A stretch of DNA of 64,000 bases, taken from NCBI RefSeq assembly GCF_004000745.1, contig NZ_BILV01000016.1, positions 1 through 64,000 on the forward strand, in the 5' to 3' direction. The notes below the pieces were generated by a model that worked only from the letters and a program-made list of their open reading frames with translations, was not told where the DNA came from and did no database searches. The translations under genes and the position numbers were made by a program. This document shows positions 41,042 to 49,735 of the stretch, piece by piece (position 1 is the stretch's first letter; each line of letters starts with the position of its first letter). This DNA is from Paenibacillus barengoltzii NBRC 101215 (GTDB taxonomy: Bacteria; Bacillota; Bacilli; Paenibacillales; Paenibacillaceae).

Positions 41042-43237
41042 TTATACCGACTTTACTGTAGGCTGGAATATGAACAAAAGGATATATATGGCTGCTCCTA
41101 TCCATATGGTGACTGTAAACCCAAAGGTTAGTGATACCGCTGCGGCAAGTAATGAGCCGACTACGGTCATGACTCCATTAACCCCCCAACTCATTGCAAC
41201 TTGTTCACGTTTCAAATGAGAAAGTCCATGGGGAAAAGGCATCCCCATAAAGAAACCTAGCGGGAAAAGCAGTACGACAATTATGAACATGCGGTAAGTT
41301 TCCGGGATTTCCAAAGAATGATCGAATAAACCAACCAGCGTGTTTGCCAATAAAGCTAAAAATCCAATGATTAATAATGGGGAATACCGTCTATAAATGG
41401 TTTTCCCTCGCTTTGAGCAATAACTTCCTATTCCGCCGGCTACCAAAAGAACTCCTAGAACAGTGACAAAGGATCGAGTTGGATGGCCTAATGGCAAGCT
41501 TAGTTTTTGGATAAATGTAACTTCAAGTAACATAAACCCAATAGCAATACCGGAAAAATAAATGGCTTGTCCCGAAGATAATACCCGTCTACGCAGTAAA
41601 AACGCTGCCACTAATGTGGCAATCATAATCGCAACGACAAGTCCCATAGGGAAGTGATTAGTTTTATTATAAAAGAAGGGCCTGTTGTCCCGATTAGAAT
41701 TCACGTTGACATGTTGTGTGTTAAATAATGCTTGTAGTGTCCCGTATTGATCGTTTACATAAGGGATATGAATCGGAATTTGTTGAATATGTAAAGTTGA
41801 ATCCAATAGCGACTGACCCATTTCTCTATCCATAGGCTGTTTCTGGAGTATAAGTAACGGCCGATTTATGACAGGCCCTTTCATGCCAACAAGAACATGG
41901 CCTAAATGCTGGTAAGTTCCCACCACAGCAATATAGTTTTTAAAAGATTTTTCATACATACCCTGCCCCTGATAATATTTCTTCGCAGCATACATCATTT
42001 TATTCAATTCCGTGTCATCATGAAGCAAGAAGGCAAGTCTGCCATCGCTATTCAGTCTATTCATATAATCCTTTAATGCTTCCTGCGTATAGATGAAGTT
42101 TTCAGTTAAAGCCAGACCAAGCCCATTTTCGGATTGCTTTTTAACCAGAGATAAATAAATGAGGTCATATTTTTTGGTGGTTTCTTTTATGTAGCTTCGC
42201 CCATCAGAAATAATCTCCTTAACGCCGTTTTGACGAAAAATATCACCTGAAAGCCCTGCTAGAGCATGAACCGCATCAAAACTCCCCTTATTAATATCGA
42301 CTGCATCGATTTCTTGAAAGCCGGACATTTGAGCAGTCAATACTTCCTGACCTCCTCCTGCCCCGATAATCAATACACTTCTCTTAGGACCATGCTGAAA
42401 TGCAAGTGCACCGGTTGTAGTTAGTAAGTAGTCCACTTCTTTGAGTTCTTTGGAATACTTAGAAATTGGTGACAACGCACTTCCATCAATCGTCATATAA
42501 AGCAGTTCATCTTTAGTGTCGTAAACATCCGTTCTGGAAAACGCATCCCAATGTGTATAAACAATTTCTGCATCCGGTCTCTTTGAAAAAACGGTAAATG
42601 GACTGGTTCGATATGCTTTAAATTCGATGAGGTCCAAAAGGGGATACACCAAATTAAGGCCGAGCCCCATCAAAACGATAGTGTAAATGAGCTTTGACCA
42701 TCTTCCTGTTTTACGATAGCTTACAACTAAATAAACAAGAATCAATACAAATGTTATTAGAACTATAGTTTGAATAGGGTTAATTGCATTCATCAAGAAT
42801 ATGGCTCCCGCAGATCCTATTCCTGCAGCAACTAAATCAACAAAATATAAAATATGGACCTGATTCTTGCTGGATTGCATAGTGCCAGCCAGAATAAGCC
42901 CACCTAAAATAAAAGGCAGTATGGCGCATAATGCATAAAAAACAATGCCCTGATATGGTAATGCATACATGGCCAAAACCACGAGTATCATTGAAACTGA
43001 AAATATCCCCAAAATCGAAGTGTTCATTTCAAGAAATCGTTCATTCCATTTATAAGCCAGGTAACCACCAACGCCTATCCCTAATGTAGCTAAAGAAATA
43101 ATTAAAAAAACATAATTATAATCCAAAATGACAGAAAAGAATCGGGAAAGAAATATCTCGAAGATAATCATTGCTAAGGAAGAGAAAAAAACTACCGTCA
43201 TATCTTGGACAATTGTTCGTGGTTGTAATCGATACAT
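41042..43237 (-). CDS. Polytopic membrane protein with spermidine-synthase-like domain
   Basis: A 731-residue protein: an N-terminal block of six or so helices, a central soluble domain of the spermidine synthase/class I methyltransferase type (LIIGAGGGQEVLTAQMSGF then AVDINKGSF), and a C-terminal block of helices including GFFMGMPFPHGLSHLK. The glycine-rich loop and acidic residue for the adenosyl moiety are kept, so it may act on decarboxylated or normal AdoMet. The 61286-63586 protein is a paralogue with the same layout. Neighbouring csoR and copper genes suggest an envelope or stress role, unknown. Confidence 0.8.
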   Translation of the reverse strand: MYRLQPRTIVQDMTVVFFSSLAMIIFEIFLSRFFSVILDYNYVFLIISLATLGIGVGGYLAYKWNERFLEMNTSILGIFSVSMILVVLAMYALPYQGIVFYALCAILPFILGGLILAGTMQSSKNQVHILYFVDLVAAGIGSAGAIFLMNAINPIQTIVLITFVLILVYLVVSYRKTGRWSKLIYTIVLMGLGLNLVYPLLDLIEFKAYRTSPFTVFSKRPDAEIVYTHWDAFSRTDVYDTKDELLYMTIDGSALSPISKYSKELKEVDYLLTTTGALAFQHGPKRSVLIIGAGGGQEVLTAQMSGFQEIDAVDINKGSFDAVHALAGLSGDIFRQNGVKEIISDGRSYIKETTKKYDLIYLSLVKKQSENGLGLALTENFIYTQEALKDYMNRLNSDGRLAFLLHDDTELNKMMYAAKKYYQGQGMYEKSFKNYIAVVGTYQHLGHVLVGMKGPVINRPLLILQKQPMDREMGQSLLDSTLHIQQIPIHIPYVNDQYGTLQALFNTQHVNVNSNRDNRPFFYNKTNHFPMGLVVAIMIATLVAAFLLRRRVLSSGQAIYFSGIAIGFMLLEVTFIQKLSLPLGHPTRSFVTVLGVLLVAGGIGSYCSKRGKTIYRRYSPLLIIGFLALLANTLVGLFDHSLEIPETYRMFIIVVLLFPLGFFMGMPFPHGLSHLKREQVAMSWGVNGVMTVVGSLLAAAVSLTFGFTVTIWIGAAIYILLFIFQPTVKSV

Positions 43238-43326
43238 CGATCAATACTCCTCGTGAAATAGATACGATTACAGTGTGATCAATTGCCATTATTTTATTCA
43301 GTTAGATTTATTCTTCAACCAACTCA

Positions 43327-43674
43327 TCACTTCATTAATTTGTTCACTGTCACCATAAGTTCCTTCACTACATTAGTATCTCCCTCCTGGATCCGCTCAA
43401 TAACACAACTCTTCATATGATGCTCTAATAACAATTTTGCAACACCGTTTAGAGCAGATTGTACCGAAGCAATTTGGTTTAGTACATCATCACAATAGGT
43501 ATCCCGATCAATCATTCCTTTTATTCCTCTAATCTGACCTTCGATCCGATTCAAACGGTTGGTTAAATCGTTTTTTGTACCCTCTGAATGATGACTTTTT
43601 CGATCTGTATTTGAGCAACAATCTTTATTGTCATTCTCCGTTGCTTGATTCATAATATTTGTCGCCGAATTCAT
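43327..43674 (-). CDS. csoR: Copper-sensing repressor CsoR
   Basis: A 115-residue helical DUF156-family repressor. ATG 43674 follows GGAGGTGGGCAAT. Ligands are Cys in DRDTYCDDVL, and His-His/Cys in LLEHHMKSCVIER, the C-H-C set of CsoR. It has an additional N-terminal extension with CC (KDCCSN). It represses copA and probably the plus-strand gene at 43808 until Cu(I) binds. It is divergent from that gene. Confidence 0.94.
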   Translation of the reverse strand: MNSATNIMNQATENDNKDCCSNTDRKSHHSEGTKNDLTNRLNRIEGQIRGIKGMIDRDTYCDDVLNQIASVQSALNGVAKLLLEHHMKSCVIERIQEGDTNVVKELMVTVNKLMK

Positions 43675-43779
43675 ATTGCCCACCTCCACATTATTATAAA
43701 TAATATACTCCCTCCCCCTATTTATTGCAATTATATAAGTGAAGCGCATATTCTAACGGAACAAGCCATATTCATGAAG

Positions 43780-43803
43780 TATAATATAGACCTAGGGGGT
43801 ATA
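43780..43803 (+). promoter_or_regulatory. Compact CsoR-type promoter overlapping a ribosome site
   Basis: TATAAT at 43780-43785 is followed by TAGACCTAGGGGGTATA, a CsoR-box-like stretch, within which AGGGGG also sits 8 bases before the TTG start at 43808. No good -35 is seen. Confidence 0.55.
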
Positions 43804-43807
43804 AGCA

Positions 43808-44326
43808 TTGATCTTCTTCCCAATAATTGCATTGTTTTTTCTTCTAACGGCATGGGTTTATTTGTTTATCATTTCTTTTCGTACACGGTTAAGTAGTATG
43901 ACCGGCATGATGACAGCGATGGCAGTGGGAATGTCTGTTGGTTTAGGAATGGGCAGTCTTCTGGCAGTAATAATTTCAGACGACTTCTTCATAACAACTT
44001 TGTTTAGTATGTTAGCAGGTGGCCTTACCGGTACGCTTATTGGATGGCCAAAAGGTCTTATGGCGGTAATAGACGGATTACTATCCGGAGTCATGGGCGG
44101 AATGATGGGAACAATGCTTTTGGTTATGATCCCTCCATCTTCAACCCATACCATGTTGAATATTATTTCTTTGTTTACGATCGCAATCCTGTTCCTGGTC
44201 TTTATTTTGTTACAAGGTGAAATCGCCCCCGAAGATCTTTACAAGAAATCGTTCCTTCTATCCAATCCCGCTTGGATGTTTACGACGATTTGTTTTTTTC
44301 TGGCTGTAGATTTTTTTATCATGTAA
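43808..44326 (+). CDS. Gly/Met-rich membrane protein, CsoR-linked
   Basis: A 172-residue protein from TTG 43808. Five hydrophobic helices are seen; two carry the pattern MTAMAVGMSVGLGMGSLLA and GVMGGMMGTMLLVM, rich in Met and Gly, suggestive of copper passage or of a small permease. No family is recognised with certainty. Promoter features and csoR on the other strand suggest copper induction. It ends at a bidirectional terminator. Confidence 0.78.
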   Translation: MIFFPIIALFFLLTAWVYLFIISFRTRLSSMTGMMTAMAVGMSVGLGMGSLLAVIISDDFFITTLFSMLAGGLTGTLIGWPKGLMAVIDGLLSGVMGGMMGTMLLVMIPPSSTHTMLNIISLFTIAILFLVFILLQGEIAPEDLYKKSFLLSNPAWMFTTICFFLAVDFFIM

Positions 44327-44350
44327 ATTCAATAACATTCCAGACGAATA

Positions 44351-44387
44351 AAACCCTAAAGCCCGACAGAAACGGGTTTTAGGGTTT
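44351..44387. terminator. Bidirectional terminator
   Basis: AAACCCTAAAGCCCG and CGGGTTTTAGGGTTT pair with one G-T wobble, between convergent genes at 43808-44326 and 44393-44722. Confidence 0.85.
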
Positions 44388-44392
44388 GATGA

Positions 44393-44722
44393 TTATGCGG
44401 CCATTTTACGGCATGCTTCGGCACATCTAAAACATGCTTCGGCACATTGTTGGCAATGTTCTGGACCATGCTTTTTGCATTCGTTTCCGCATGCTTCACA
44501 AACATCCGCACAGATCTTACAGATCTGTTTCGCATAAGAACTGTTCATGGACATCGCTTGCGCAGAGAAGGCGCAAATATCAGCACACTCCCGATCCAAT
44601 CGTATACATTCTTTCATCATCCCGATATTGTCTTCTTCTAAACAGGATGTGTAACAATGGTTACATGCCACCATGCAGCGCAGACACTCATCGATGCAAT
44701 GTTGAAACTGTTCGTGAGACAT
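44393..44722 (-). CDS. Csp-like four-helix copper storage protein (DUF326)
   Basis: A 109-residue protein with 19 cysteines along helices (HCIDECLRCMVACNHCYTSC, then ECADICAF, ICKICADVCEACGNEC, HCQQCAEACFRCAEAC), the pattern of Csp copper-storage proteins, which bind many Cu(I) ions inside a four-helix bundle. ATG 44722 is used; ATG 44743 is an alternative. No signal peptide, so it is cytosolic. It fits the copper region well. Confidence 0.9.
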   Translation of the reverse strand: MSHEQFQHCIDECLRCMVACNHCYTSCLEEDNIGMMKECIRLDRECADICAFSAQAMSMNSSYAKQICKICADVCEACGNECKKHGPEHCQQCAEACFRCAEACRKMAA

Positions 44723-44905
44723 TTGTAACTTTTCACCTTCCATTCCAATTAGTTGAAATACATGAGGTATTATGCTCCAGTGTAGTTTTTTTATTCAGAA
44801 ATTCGATGATTAGAAATTGTTCAGGATATCACATCATTTCTACAAAGAAAACACATATTTTTCAGATACAATTTAAAGAGATATTATTTTGGGGATGACC
44901 AACAG

Positions 44906-45328
44906 ATGAACCATAAGCTGATGAACCATAAGCTTAAAAAGGGTGATTTAATCTTAATTGTTTGCATTATACTACTGGCCACATTTATATTGGGAGCCAG
45001 ATGGCTTACAAATGATGCCGTAACGAACATGAACGAGGATTATTACGCGACGATTAGAGTGGATAATAAGATCTTCAAGACGGTGAAGCTTACTGATGAA
45101 CCCCAAATTATCGAAGTGAAAACAGAAAGAGGTTATGATATCCTGAAGATCCATGACAAAGGCATTGAAGTCATCGAATCCGATTGTCCGCAGAAGATTT
45201 GCTTCACTTTCGGACTGATTTCCAAACCCAAAGAAGCCATCATTTGTTTGCCATTACGAATGTTTATAGAGGTCGATGGATCAGAAAAAAATAATGCCGA
45301 AAACGAGATCGATGCTTATGTAAAATAA
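44906..45328 (+). CDS. NusG domain II (NusG_II) membrane-anchored protein
   Basis: A 140-residue protein with one N-terminal transmembrane helix (LILIVCIILLATFILGARWL) and a NusG-II domain (DCPQKICFTFGLISKPKEAI). The start is ambiguous because ATGAACCATAAGCT is directly repeated at 44906 and 44921. Such proteins often sit beside FMN-binding or electron-transport genes; here the next gene is a frameshifted secreted protein. Function unknown. Confidence 0.85.
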   Translation: MNHKLMNHKLKKGDLILIVCIILLATFILGARWLTNDAVTNMNEDYYATIRVDNKIFKTVKLTDEPQIIEVKTERGYDILKIHDKGIEVIESDCPQKICFTFGLISKPKEAIICLPLRMFIEVDGSEKNNAENEIDAYVK

Positions 45329-45357
45329 GCTGATCTATAAACGGGGAGTGCTAGATA

Positions 45358-45793
45358 TTGAGAAAAAAGACGGTTTGGGCAGTAGGATCGTTATTCATCA
45401 TTATTGTTGTTTTAGGAGTTGGCAGCATTTTTACGAATAGATCTTCTAATAATTCAAATTCCTTTTCCTTTGATGAAAAAACTTATGATTGGCAAAATAA
45501 CGGTAAAGAAAAACGGTACATTACTCAATTACTCGAGGGTAATGTGGATACTTTATTGAAGGGCACCGTTAAAACAGATACGGATTGCGAAGCAGACGAA
45601 ACTGGAATTAGCAGATGCCATAATCAAATCGAATTGGAGAATAAAAAAAACAGTAACGGTTGTTAACATCCATAATATGCAAAACTTCGCCTGTTTCTCC
45701 CCTGGTGATGAGGTTGAAATTCAACCATTAACCGTGGGATGGGTGACAACCTTAAAAACAAAAGGTGCCAGCGTTCATGATTCGACAAATTAA
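45358..45793 (+). pseudogene. Secreted/anchored protein interrupted by an A8 frameshift
   Basis: From TTG 45358 a protein with an N-terminal transmembrane helix (VGSLFIIIVVLGVGSIF) reads to a stop at 45664-45666. Immediately beyond an A8 run at 45643-45650, another frame continues sensibly to TAA at 45791-45793 (TVVNIHNMQNFACFSPGDEV and VGWVTTLKTKG). One A fewer would join the two parts into a protein of about 144 residues with four Cys. It may be a sequencing error, a real mutation or transcriptional slippage on the A-run. No family recognised. Confidence 0.7.
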
Positions 45794-45855
45794 AATGAAT
45801 TAAAAGGGTCCTACCTGAACACCCCATCAAATTTACATAAGGAGTGATAAAAAAA

Positions 45856-46308
45856 ATGGATAGTTGTTGTCAATCATCCACTGACCAGTCGACAATACCT
45901 ACTCAATGCCCCGTATGTCATCAAAAGGGGAAGGGTATTCAATTGATTACACTCAAGGCTATGCTTCAACCAATTGCATTAGAAATCATCCATCCAGAAT
46001 GTGATTACTTTTTTTGTATTAATTCATCTTGTGAAGTTATATATTTTTGCGAATTGCAGACCTTTGAAAGAGATATGCTAAAAGTTTCGGTATATCAAAA
46101 AGACGATTCAATGGCTGTTCCTGTTTGCTACTGTTTTGGGTGGACAAGAGAACGTATAGTACAAGCGGTTAAAGAAAACCAGCAACCAATTGACCGTATA
46201 CGGGAACAAGTTCAGGCAAATCGTTGTGGATGTGAGGTTAATAATCCTCAAGGTTCTTGTTGTTTAGGCAATGTCACGACGTTTATTCGAAGTCTTGACA
46301 AAAGCTAA
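45856..46308 (+). CDS. CopZ-N-like Cys-rich protein (zinc and [2Fe-2S] type)
   Basis: A 150-residue protein starting at ATG 45856 after AAGGAGTGA. Cys18/Cys21, Cys49, Cys54 and Cys59 suggest a zinc site, and Cys91, Cys93, Cys124, Cys126 plus CC at 135-136 (VCYCFGW, RCGCEV, GSCCLG) resemble the BFD-like [2Fe-2S] domain found in the N-terminal part of Archaeoglobus CopZ. That protein reduces Cu(II) before chaperoning. Here the HMA domain is missing but separate copZ is nearby. A cytosolic copper-reducing role is inferred. Confidence 0.82.
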   Translation: MDSCCQSSTDQSTIPTQCPVCHQKGKGIQLITLKAMLQPIALEIIHPECDYFFCINSSCEVIYFCELQTFERDMLKVSVYQKDDSMAVPVCYCFGWTRERIVQAVKENQQPIDRIREQVQANRCGCEVNNPQGSCCLGNVTTFIRSLDKS

Positions 46309-46359
46309 TCTCTTGTCTTCTCATTAGCAACAATTCTTATGAAAAAAGTGGAATTTAAA

Positions 46360-46390
46360 GATGAGTTTCTCTTTTAAGAGACAATTCATC
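46360..46390. terminator. Bidirectional terminator
   Basis: GATGAGTTTCTC and GAGACAATTCATC pair imperfectly around TTTTAA, with T-rich tails on both strands, between the convergent genes at 45856-46308 and 46393-47760. Confidence 0.7.
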
Positions 46391-46392
46391 TT

Positions 46393-47760
46393 TTATTTTA
46401 ACTTTTTTGGAAAGTGTAATGTAAACCTGGTGCCTTGATTGATTTTACTCTCGACATGAATACTGCCGCCGTGCGCTTCTACGATGGCCTTTACGATAGC
46501 CAAACCGATTCCGGCACCGCCTGTTTTGCGATTCCGCGATTTATCTCCACGATAGAAACGCTCGAAAATATGTGGCAGCTCATCGGACGCTATGCCCGAA
46601 CCCGTATCCGAAACGGTTACGTTCACTTGATCTGCAGCTTCAAAAATTCTAACATAAATTGAACCTTCGCCAGTAAATTTATAAGCGTTATTCAACAGGT
46701 TCACAAAAACTTGAATCAGTCGTCCAGCATCGCCGGTGATAACAACAGGAGTTTCTTCCTGAATGATGAGATCGATCGGTTTCTCGCTGAACTGAGCTTT
46801 TACCGTTTTTTCGGATTCTCTGATTACCTCAAGCAGTCTAACCGGTTCTTGTTTTAGCTTGAGCATCGGATTTTCGACCGCTGACAAGTTCTCCAAATCA
46901 TGAATAAGCTTTACTAACCGGATAACTTGCCCATGACAAACCTCCAATTTATCGGGCGTTGCTTCCCATACACCATCTTGAAAAGCTTCAATATGGCTTT
47001 GGATCGTGGCCAGCGGTGTGCGTAATTCATGGGCGATATCGGCCGTTAAATTTTTGCGCAACTGATCTTGTTGCTCCAGTGCATCCGCTAGATGGTTTAA
47101 AGCGAGTCCCACCTCCTCGATTTCCGTTTGACGATGCGCCAGTACAACACGGGAAGACAAGTTCCCTTCCTTCATTTGAGTAGCTATTTGTTTAATGCGT
47201 AATAAAGGCCTGCTTAGGCTATTTGACATAATTACGCTAAATATCGTTACACCGGCAATGGCTAAAATAAACGCCACCCAAAGTAACGTGTTAAACAGGT
47301 TCAAAAACTGTCGGTTTTGTATTTCAAAATTGCTTGCAAGTCCCTCAATTTCGATCCTGCCAATCTTCACATGATTCTTTGTAATCTCTCGCGTTATTAC
47401 TTTCGTATTTATAGTACCTTTTTCAGTCAGTGTAGAGGCATGCATCATTCTCCCCATGGATTTCGTATCCCAGATCAAATTGCCTCCGGCGTTATAAATG
47501 CTCACGTTATAGTTCCGGAGCATAGCTTGATGGGAGATAGACATTAAAGAATCCTCAGACCATCCCCTTGAACTTTCATCATAGGATCCTTCCAAATCTT
47601 CAACAATCGTATCTGCCTCTGCCTGCTGCTGGGTTTGCGTATACCTTCCAAATGAGAAAGACATGACGAGATAAACGATGACCATGATGAGCAGCAGTGA
47701 ACCGAGGCTTACGCCTAGATGCGAAATTAACAGTCTTTTACGCAGTCCTCCGCTATTCAT
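46393..47760 (-). CDS. Sensor histidine kinase with Met/His-rich loop
   Basis: A 455-residue kinase from ATG 47760, overlapping the response-regulator stop. TM1 12-35, extracytoplasmic domain 36-155 including KSMGRMMHAST near 100-110, TM2 155-178, HAMP, phospho-acceptor H244 (ADIAHELRTPLA), N and G boxes (DTGSGIASDELPHIF, GAGIGLAIVKA). Met/His residues in the sensor loop could bind copper. Coupled to the 47753-48460 regulator. A longer frame to 47898 overlaps the regulator and is rejected. Confidence 0.93.
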   Translation of the reverse strand: MNSGGLRKRLLISHLGVSLGSLLLIMVIVYLVMSFSFGRYTQTQQQAEADTIVEDLEGSYDESSRGWSEDSLMSISHQAMLRNYNVSIYNAGGNLIWDTKSMGRMMHASTLTEKGTINTKVITREITKNHVKIGRIEIEGLASNFEIQNRQFLNLFNTLLWVAFILAIAGVTIFSVIMSNSLSRPLLRIKQIATQMKEGNLSSRVVLAHRQTEIEEVGLALNHLADALEQQDQLRKNLTADIAHELRTPLATIQSHIEAFQDGVWEATPDKLEVCHGQVIRLVKLIHDLENLSAVENPMLKLKQEPVRLLEVIRESEKTVKAQFSEKPIDLIIQEETPVVITGDAGRLIQVFVNLLNNAYKFTGEGSIYVRIFEAADQVNVTVSDTGSGIASDELPHIFERFYRGDKSRNRKTGGAGIGLAIVKAIVEAHGGSIHVESKINQGTRFTLHFPKKLK

Positions 47761-48460
47761 CGGGTACCCCCTGAAATTTATAACCCACCCCATAGACCGT
47801 AATAATAAACGATGGATTTTTCGGATCATCACCGATTTTTTGGCGGATGTTCTTGATATGGACATCGATCGTGCGTTCCATGCCTTCAAAATCATCACCT
47901 TGGATCAGATTAACCAGTTCGAAACGGGTAAATGCTCTTTTAGGATGTTTGGCTAAAGTTTCAAGCAATTTGAATTCAATGGGGGTAAGCTGGACGGTTT
48001 CGCCTTTAACTATTACTTCATGCCGTTCTGAATCGATGGAGAGGCGGTTCCCACCGAAAGAAATCTTTTTTTCCTGAGTCGTATATCCGGCGGACTTCGA
48101 TCTTCTTAGCAAGCTGATCACTCTGGCCATCAGTTCCCGAGGGCTGAACGGCTTGACAAGATAGTCATCAGCTCCTATCAATAGACCGTGAACAAGGTCA
48201 TCTTCACTGCTTTTTGCGGTCAACATGAGGATAGGTATATCCGATTTCTTTCGAATCGTTTTGCAGACATCCTCACCCGAAAGGTCCGGAAGCATTAAGT
48301 CCAAGATGACTAAGTCAGGCTGGAGATTTTCAAAAAGCCGAAGCGCCCCATACCCCGAATCTGTTTCGTAAACCAGATAATCCTGTTTCTCCAGGTAGGC
48401 TTTAATGACGTGTAGAAGGCTTGGCTCATCATCGATAATTAAAATTTTTGTCCGTTCCAT
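47753..48460 (-). CDS. OmpR-family response regulator
   Basis: A 235-residue regulator with intact receiver (IIDDEP, D54 in VILDLMLPDLSG, K in VKPFSP) and winged-helix C-terminus (VYGVGYKF). Its last codons overlap the kinase start. Likely targets include adjacent envelope genes (inference from position). Confidence 0.94.
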   Translation of the reverse strand: MERTKILIIDDEPSLLHVIKAYLEKQDYLVYETDSGYGALRLFENLQPDLVILDLMLPDLSGEDVCKTIRKKSDIPILMLTAKSSEDDLVHGLLIGADDYLVKPFSPRELMARVISLLRRSKSAGYTTQEKKISFGGNRLSIDSERHEVIVKGETVQLTPIEFKLLETLAKHPKRAFTRFELVNLIQGDDFEGMERTIDVHIKNIRQKIGDDPKNPSFIITVYGVGYKFQGVPDE

Positions 48461-48480
48461 ACAAATCCTTTCATTAAATA

Positions 48481-48514
48481 AGACAAGACCTCACGTAACT
48501 CGCGAGGCCTGTCT
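48481..48514 (-). terminator. Terminator after the small secreted protein gene
   Basis: AGACAAGACCTCACG and CGCGAGGCCTGTCT pair with a few mismatches; the minus strand continues TTATTT. It ends the 48525-48806 gene. Confidence 0.65.
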
Positions 48515-48524
48515 AAATTCGTGA

Positions 48525-48806
48525 TTAGAAGTTCATCATATTGCTGCCCATCTGAGTATTGTTCATCATACCTTTCGCACCTGAGCCACTGCCACCATGA
48601 CAGCTATTATACATCTCCCGAATTTGTTCCTCGGAAAGATCCGGGTGCATTTGTTTTGCATGCGGCAACATTTGTTCAAAGGTGCTTTGGTTATTTACTT
48701 TACCACTGTCTTCGGTACCGTTTTCGGCTGTAGCCGCGTAGGCACCTGCCGTTCCAATTCCCATAACCAAAGCCATCGTTGCGATTCCAATCCATAGTTT
48801 TTTCAT
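48525..48806 (-). CDS. Small secreted Met/His-rich protein
   Basis: A 93-residue protein from ATG 48806 (AAGGAGGAGATACTA). Signal peptide MKKLWIGIATMALVMGIGTA, cleavage near AYAA. The mature part has MHPDLSEEQIREMYNSCHGG and a Met-rich tail (GMMNNTQMGSNMMNF). These residues could hold Cu(I) outside the membrane. No named family recognised. Found beside two-component and copper genes. Confidence 0.8.
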   Translation of the reverse strand: MKKLWIGIATMALVMGIGTAGAYAATAENGTEDSGKVNNQSTFEQMLPHAKQMHPDLSEEQIREMYNSCHGGSGSGAKGMMNNTQMGSNMMNF

Positions 48807-48885
48807 TAGTATCTCCTCCTTTTGAATATAATATAAACGATAAATATGAAGAACTAATTTATACATTGTGAAGAAGTTATAAAGA

Positions 48886-49497
48886 TCAAACCATTGTATT
48901 TAAGGTTAGACTTCTGACGATTGTAGAAAACAACTGCTCGTTTTGTTCAATAGCGAGTCCCGCTTTTTCCACATTTTCCATCGTTCTTCGATTGATGTTC
49001 GCCCCAGACAACCTCACAGTGATTGGATTAAGCAGATCCATGATTTTTCCCACAACCGGGTTATCGCTACGCATATGCTCCAATAAACGAATTTGTCCTT
49101 CCGGCTTACATACACGAGCCATTTCTTTCATCCCTTGTATAGGGTCTGGAACAGAGCAAAACACGCAGGTAGCTATTACATAATCAAAGGTATGGTCCGC
49201 AAAATCCATGTGCTCTGCATCCATTTCAATCAAATCTACCTTCATGCCGAGTTCTTCAGCGCTTAGCTTGGCGTAATTCAGCATACTGGGACTAAAATCT
49301 ATTCCCGTTAATGAAACGGAAGAAGGATAGTAGGGAAGATTAGCTCCCGTACCAATGCCAACCTCCAGAATATTGCCGCTTAATCCTGATAATAAGCTGC
49401 TTCTCCAAGTTTTCATCATTTTACTGTCCATTTTGTGGAACAGAGGGGCTACGCGATTGTATCGCCTTTTTATTTTTTCGGTTTGGACCTTATTCAA
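48886..49497 (-). CDS. Class I SAM-dependent methyltransferase
   Basis: A 203-residue enzyme of the UbiE/COQ5-like group. TTG 49497 follows GAGGTG; the longer frame to 49578 overlaps the small membrane gene. AdoMet loop GNILEVGIGTGANLPYYP, then MDAEHMDFADHTFDYVIATC. Substrate is not readable. It is the end of an operon headed by YVTN/Lgt and two-component genes, perhaps acting on lipids or quinones. Confidence 0.85.
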   Translation of the reverse strand: MNKVQTEKIKRRYNRVAPLFHKMDSKMMKTWRSSLLSGLSGNILEVGIGTGANLPYYPSSVSLTGIDFSPSMLNYAKLSAEELGMKVDLIEMDAEHMDFADHTFDYVIATCVFCSVPDPIQGMKEMARVCKPEGQIRLLEHMRSDNPVVGKIMDLLNPITVRLSGANINRRTMENVEKAGLAIEQNEQLFSTIVRSLTLNTMV

Positions 49498-49537
49498 TTT
49501 TTTCACCTCGGATTTGAACTTAGGGAACCGATAGGAG

Positions 49538-49735
49538 TTAAGGTTTGTTTCTTTGCGTGAACCAATATACGATACCAATGATCGTCGCTATCACAATCAT
49601 CGATAAGCAAGCCTGCCCGATGGAAAGCCCCATCTGAGTAAATGACATGCCACGAAATGAGAAAGCCGATACGATTAAACATGCCAGCCCCATAGTTATG
49701 AGAACAATGACTATAACCCAATCCGCCTTCTTCAT
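49538..49735 (-). CDS. Small two-helix membrane protein
   Basis: A 65-residue protein with two hydrophobic helices (VIVIVLITMGLACLIVSAF and LSMIVIATIIGIVYWF), coupled to the kinase stop by ATGA. Family unknown; perhaps an accessory of the adjacent kinase. Confidence 0.7.
   Translation of the reverse strand: MKKADWVIVIVLITMGLACLIVSAFSFRGMSFTQMGLSIGQACLSMIVIATIIGIVYWFTQRNKP

Noticed and set aside
47761-47898. Extended start of the 46393 kinase
   Set aside because: It overlaps the response regulator coding region; the coupled ATG 47760 fits the family length.
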